Shown here piece after piece: positions 6,742-7,430 of a stretch of DNA of 7,430 bases (positions within the stretch are counted from its first letter, which is position 1; each line of letters starts with the position of its first letter). Below the pieces are notes generated by a model. That model was given only the letters and a program-made list of their open reading frames with translations, had not been told where the DNA came from and did not search any database. The DNA comes from an uncultured bacterium (GTDB lineage Bacteria; Patescibacteria; ABY1; SG8-24; 2-12-FULL-60-25). A program made the position numbers and the translations under genes. The DNA is taken from assembly GCA_937863195.1 (NCBI GenBank), contig CALMET010000205.1, forward strand, positions 1 to 7,430. The letters are read 5' to 3'.

Positions 6742-7386
6742 TCAGTTACCAGCCTTGACGGCCGGGCGAACAACCACATCGCCGCCATCATGACCAGGCA
6801 CACCACCCTTGATCAGCAAAAGGCCACGCTCAACATCAACGCGAACCACCTCGAGGTTTTGCACAGTGCACTTCGCCGCACCGAGATGACCGGTCATGCG
6901 CTTACCCGGGAAAACTCGACCAGGATCCTGCGCCATACCGATGGAACCCGGCACGTTGTGACTACGGGAGTTACCGTGAGTCTGACGACCGGAAGCGAAG
7001 TTGTGACGCTTGATGGTGCCGGCATAGCCCTTACCAATCGAGACACCACTCACATCAACCTTCTGACCGACAGCAAAGATATCAACACCGACGACATCAC
7101 CAGCCTTCAACGAAGACAGACGGTCGGGATCAACACGGAATTCCTTAAAGACATGACCCGCCTCGACACCCGCCTTGGCAAGATGGCCAGCAGCAGCCTT
7201 ATTGACACGACTGGCACGCCGAACACCAAAGGTCACCTGGACGGCAGAGTAGCCATCCGATTCAGCCGTTTTGATCTGGGTCACGCGGTTATTGGACACA
7301 TCCAGCACAGTCACCGGAATGGATTGACCATCCTCGGCAAAAATGCGAGTCATGCCCACCTTGCGCCCGACAAGGCCTAGACTCAT
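6742..7386 (-). CDS. rplC: 50S ribosomal protein L3
   Basis: This encodes L3 (uL3), 214 residues. L3 is an assembly initiator of the 50S subunit, and its central extension reaches the peptidyl-transferase centre. The L3 family signature is complete from Phe104 to Arg127, with Asp111 and GKG at 118-120 in the expected places. The long loop [15 protein letters not shown] is at 142-156, where Gln153 aligns by eye with the glutamine methylated by PrmB in E. coli. The start ATG at 7386 has AAGGAG 6 bases upstream. No S10 C-terminal sequence is readable in the 44 bases before it, so rpsJ, the expected upstream gene, ends beyond the window. The gene is complete. Confidence 0.98.
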   Translation of the reverse strand: MSLGLVGRKVGMTRIFAEDGQSIPVTVLDVSNNRVTQIKTAESDGYSAVQVTFGVRRASRVNKAAAGHLAKAGVEAGHVFKEFRVDPDRLSSLKAGDVVGVDIFAVGQKVDVSGVSIGKGYAGTIKRHNFASGRQTHGNSRSHNVPGSIGMAQDPGRVFPGKRMTGHLGAAKCTVQNLEVVRVDVERGLLLIKGGVPGHDGGDVVVRPAVKAGN

Positions 7387-7398
7387 TTTATTCTCCTT

Positions 7399-7422
7399 AC
7401 CCTGGTTGCGATTGACCAGGAC
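7399..7422 (-). other. Hairpin directly upstream of the rplC ribosome-binding site
   Basis: The arms CCTGGT (7401-7406) and ACCAGG (7415-7420) are perfect 6-bp inverted repeats around an 8-base loop; two G-U pairs can extend the stem. It ends right beside the AAGGAG of rplC (7393-7398). There is no U-run after it, so it is not a standard terminator. It could be a small structural or regulatory element in the rpsJ-rplC gap, but a repeat this short may be chance. Confidence 0.4.
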
Positions 7423-7430
7423 CGATTGTC

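Noticed and set aside
1..7430. A hidden novel system, mobile element, CRISPR array or RNA gene.
   Set aside because: Almost every base is accounted for by sixteen intact ribosomal-protein genes in conserved order; no long direct repeats, tRNA-like folds or insertion-sequence ends were seen, and the only gap over 100 bases holds the operon-boundary signals described.

Overview
This window is ordinary core-genome DNA: a contiguous piece of the S10 and spc ribosomal-protein gene clusters, all sixteen genes on the minus strand (transcription runs from position 7430 towards 1). Gene order, protein lengths and protein details point to a betaproteobacterium. These details are S8 beginning [11 protein letters not shown]22 beginning METKAILRG, zinc-free S14 of about 101 residues, and S3 with a long basic low-complexity tail. 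I cannot settle the order (Rhodocyclales or Burkholderiales are both plausible). The DNA looks moderately GC-rich, with no compositional break suggesting transfer.

Layout in the direction of transcription: a 44-base stretch upstream of rplC holding a small hairpin and a Shine-Dalgarno (rpsJ, normally next, lies beyond the edge). Then come rplC (L3), rplD (L4), rplW (L23), rplB (L2), rpsS (S19), rplV (L22), rpsC (S3), rplP (L16), rpmC (L29) and rpsQ (S17). A 150-base gap (2514-2663) follows, then the spc genes rplN (L14), rplX (L24), rplE (L5), rpsN (S14), rpsH (S8) and rplF (L6). rplR would be expected just past position 1. Genes are packed with gaps of 3 to 12 bases, two ATGA overlaps (rplD/rplW and rpmC/rpsQ) and one longer 32-base overlap (rpsC/rplP). 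Many Shine-Dalgarno sequences lie on or beside the preceding stop codon, which suggests translational coupling and balanced synthesis.

The only real non-coding stretch is the rpsQ-rplN gap, the boundary between the S10 and spc operons in E. coli. It contains a perfect 13-bp hairpin with a U-rich tail, a likely S10-operon terminator. A good sigma70-type promoter (TTGCCA, 17 bases, TATTAT) sits inside the same bases. If both are real, one 35-base element ends the S10 operon and starts the spc operon. A second, 7-bp hairpin lies near the predicted 5' end of the spc leader.

The genes work together in the ribosome. L2, L3, L4, L14 and L16 build the peptidyl-transferase and exit-tunnel region. L22, L23, L24 and L29 lie on or around the exit tunnel. 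L5 and L6 sit near the central protuberance and factor-binding region. S3 and S14 with S19 form part of the 30S head, and S8 and S17 nucleate the 30S body. I found no undescribed system, mobile element, CRISPR array, RNA gene or broken gene. The points worth a second look are regulatory and gene-boundary details.
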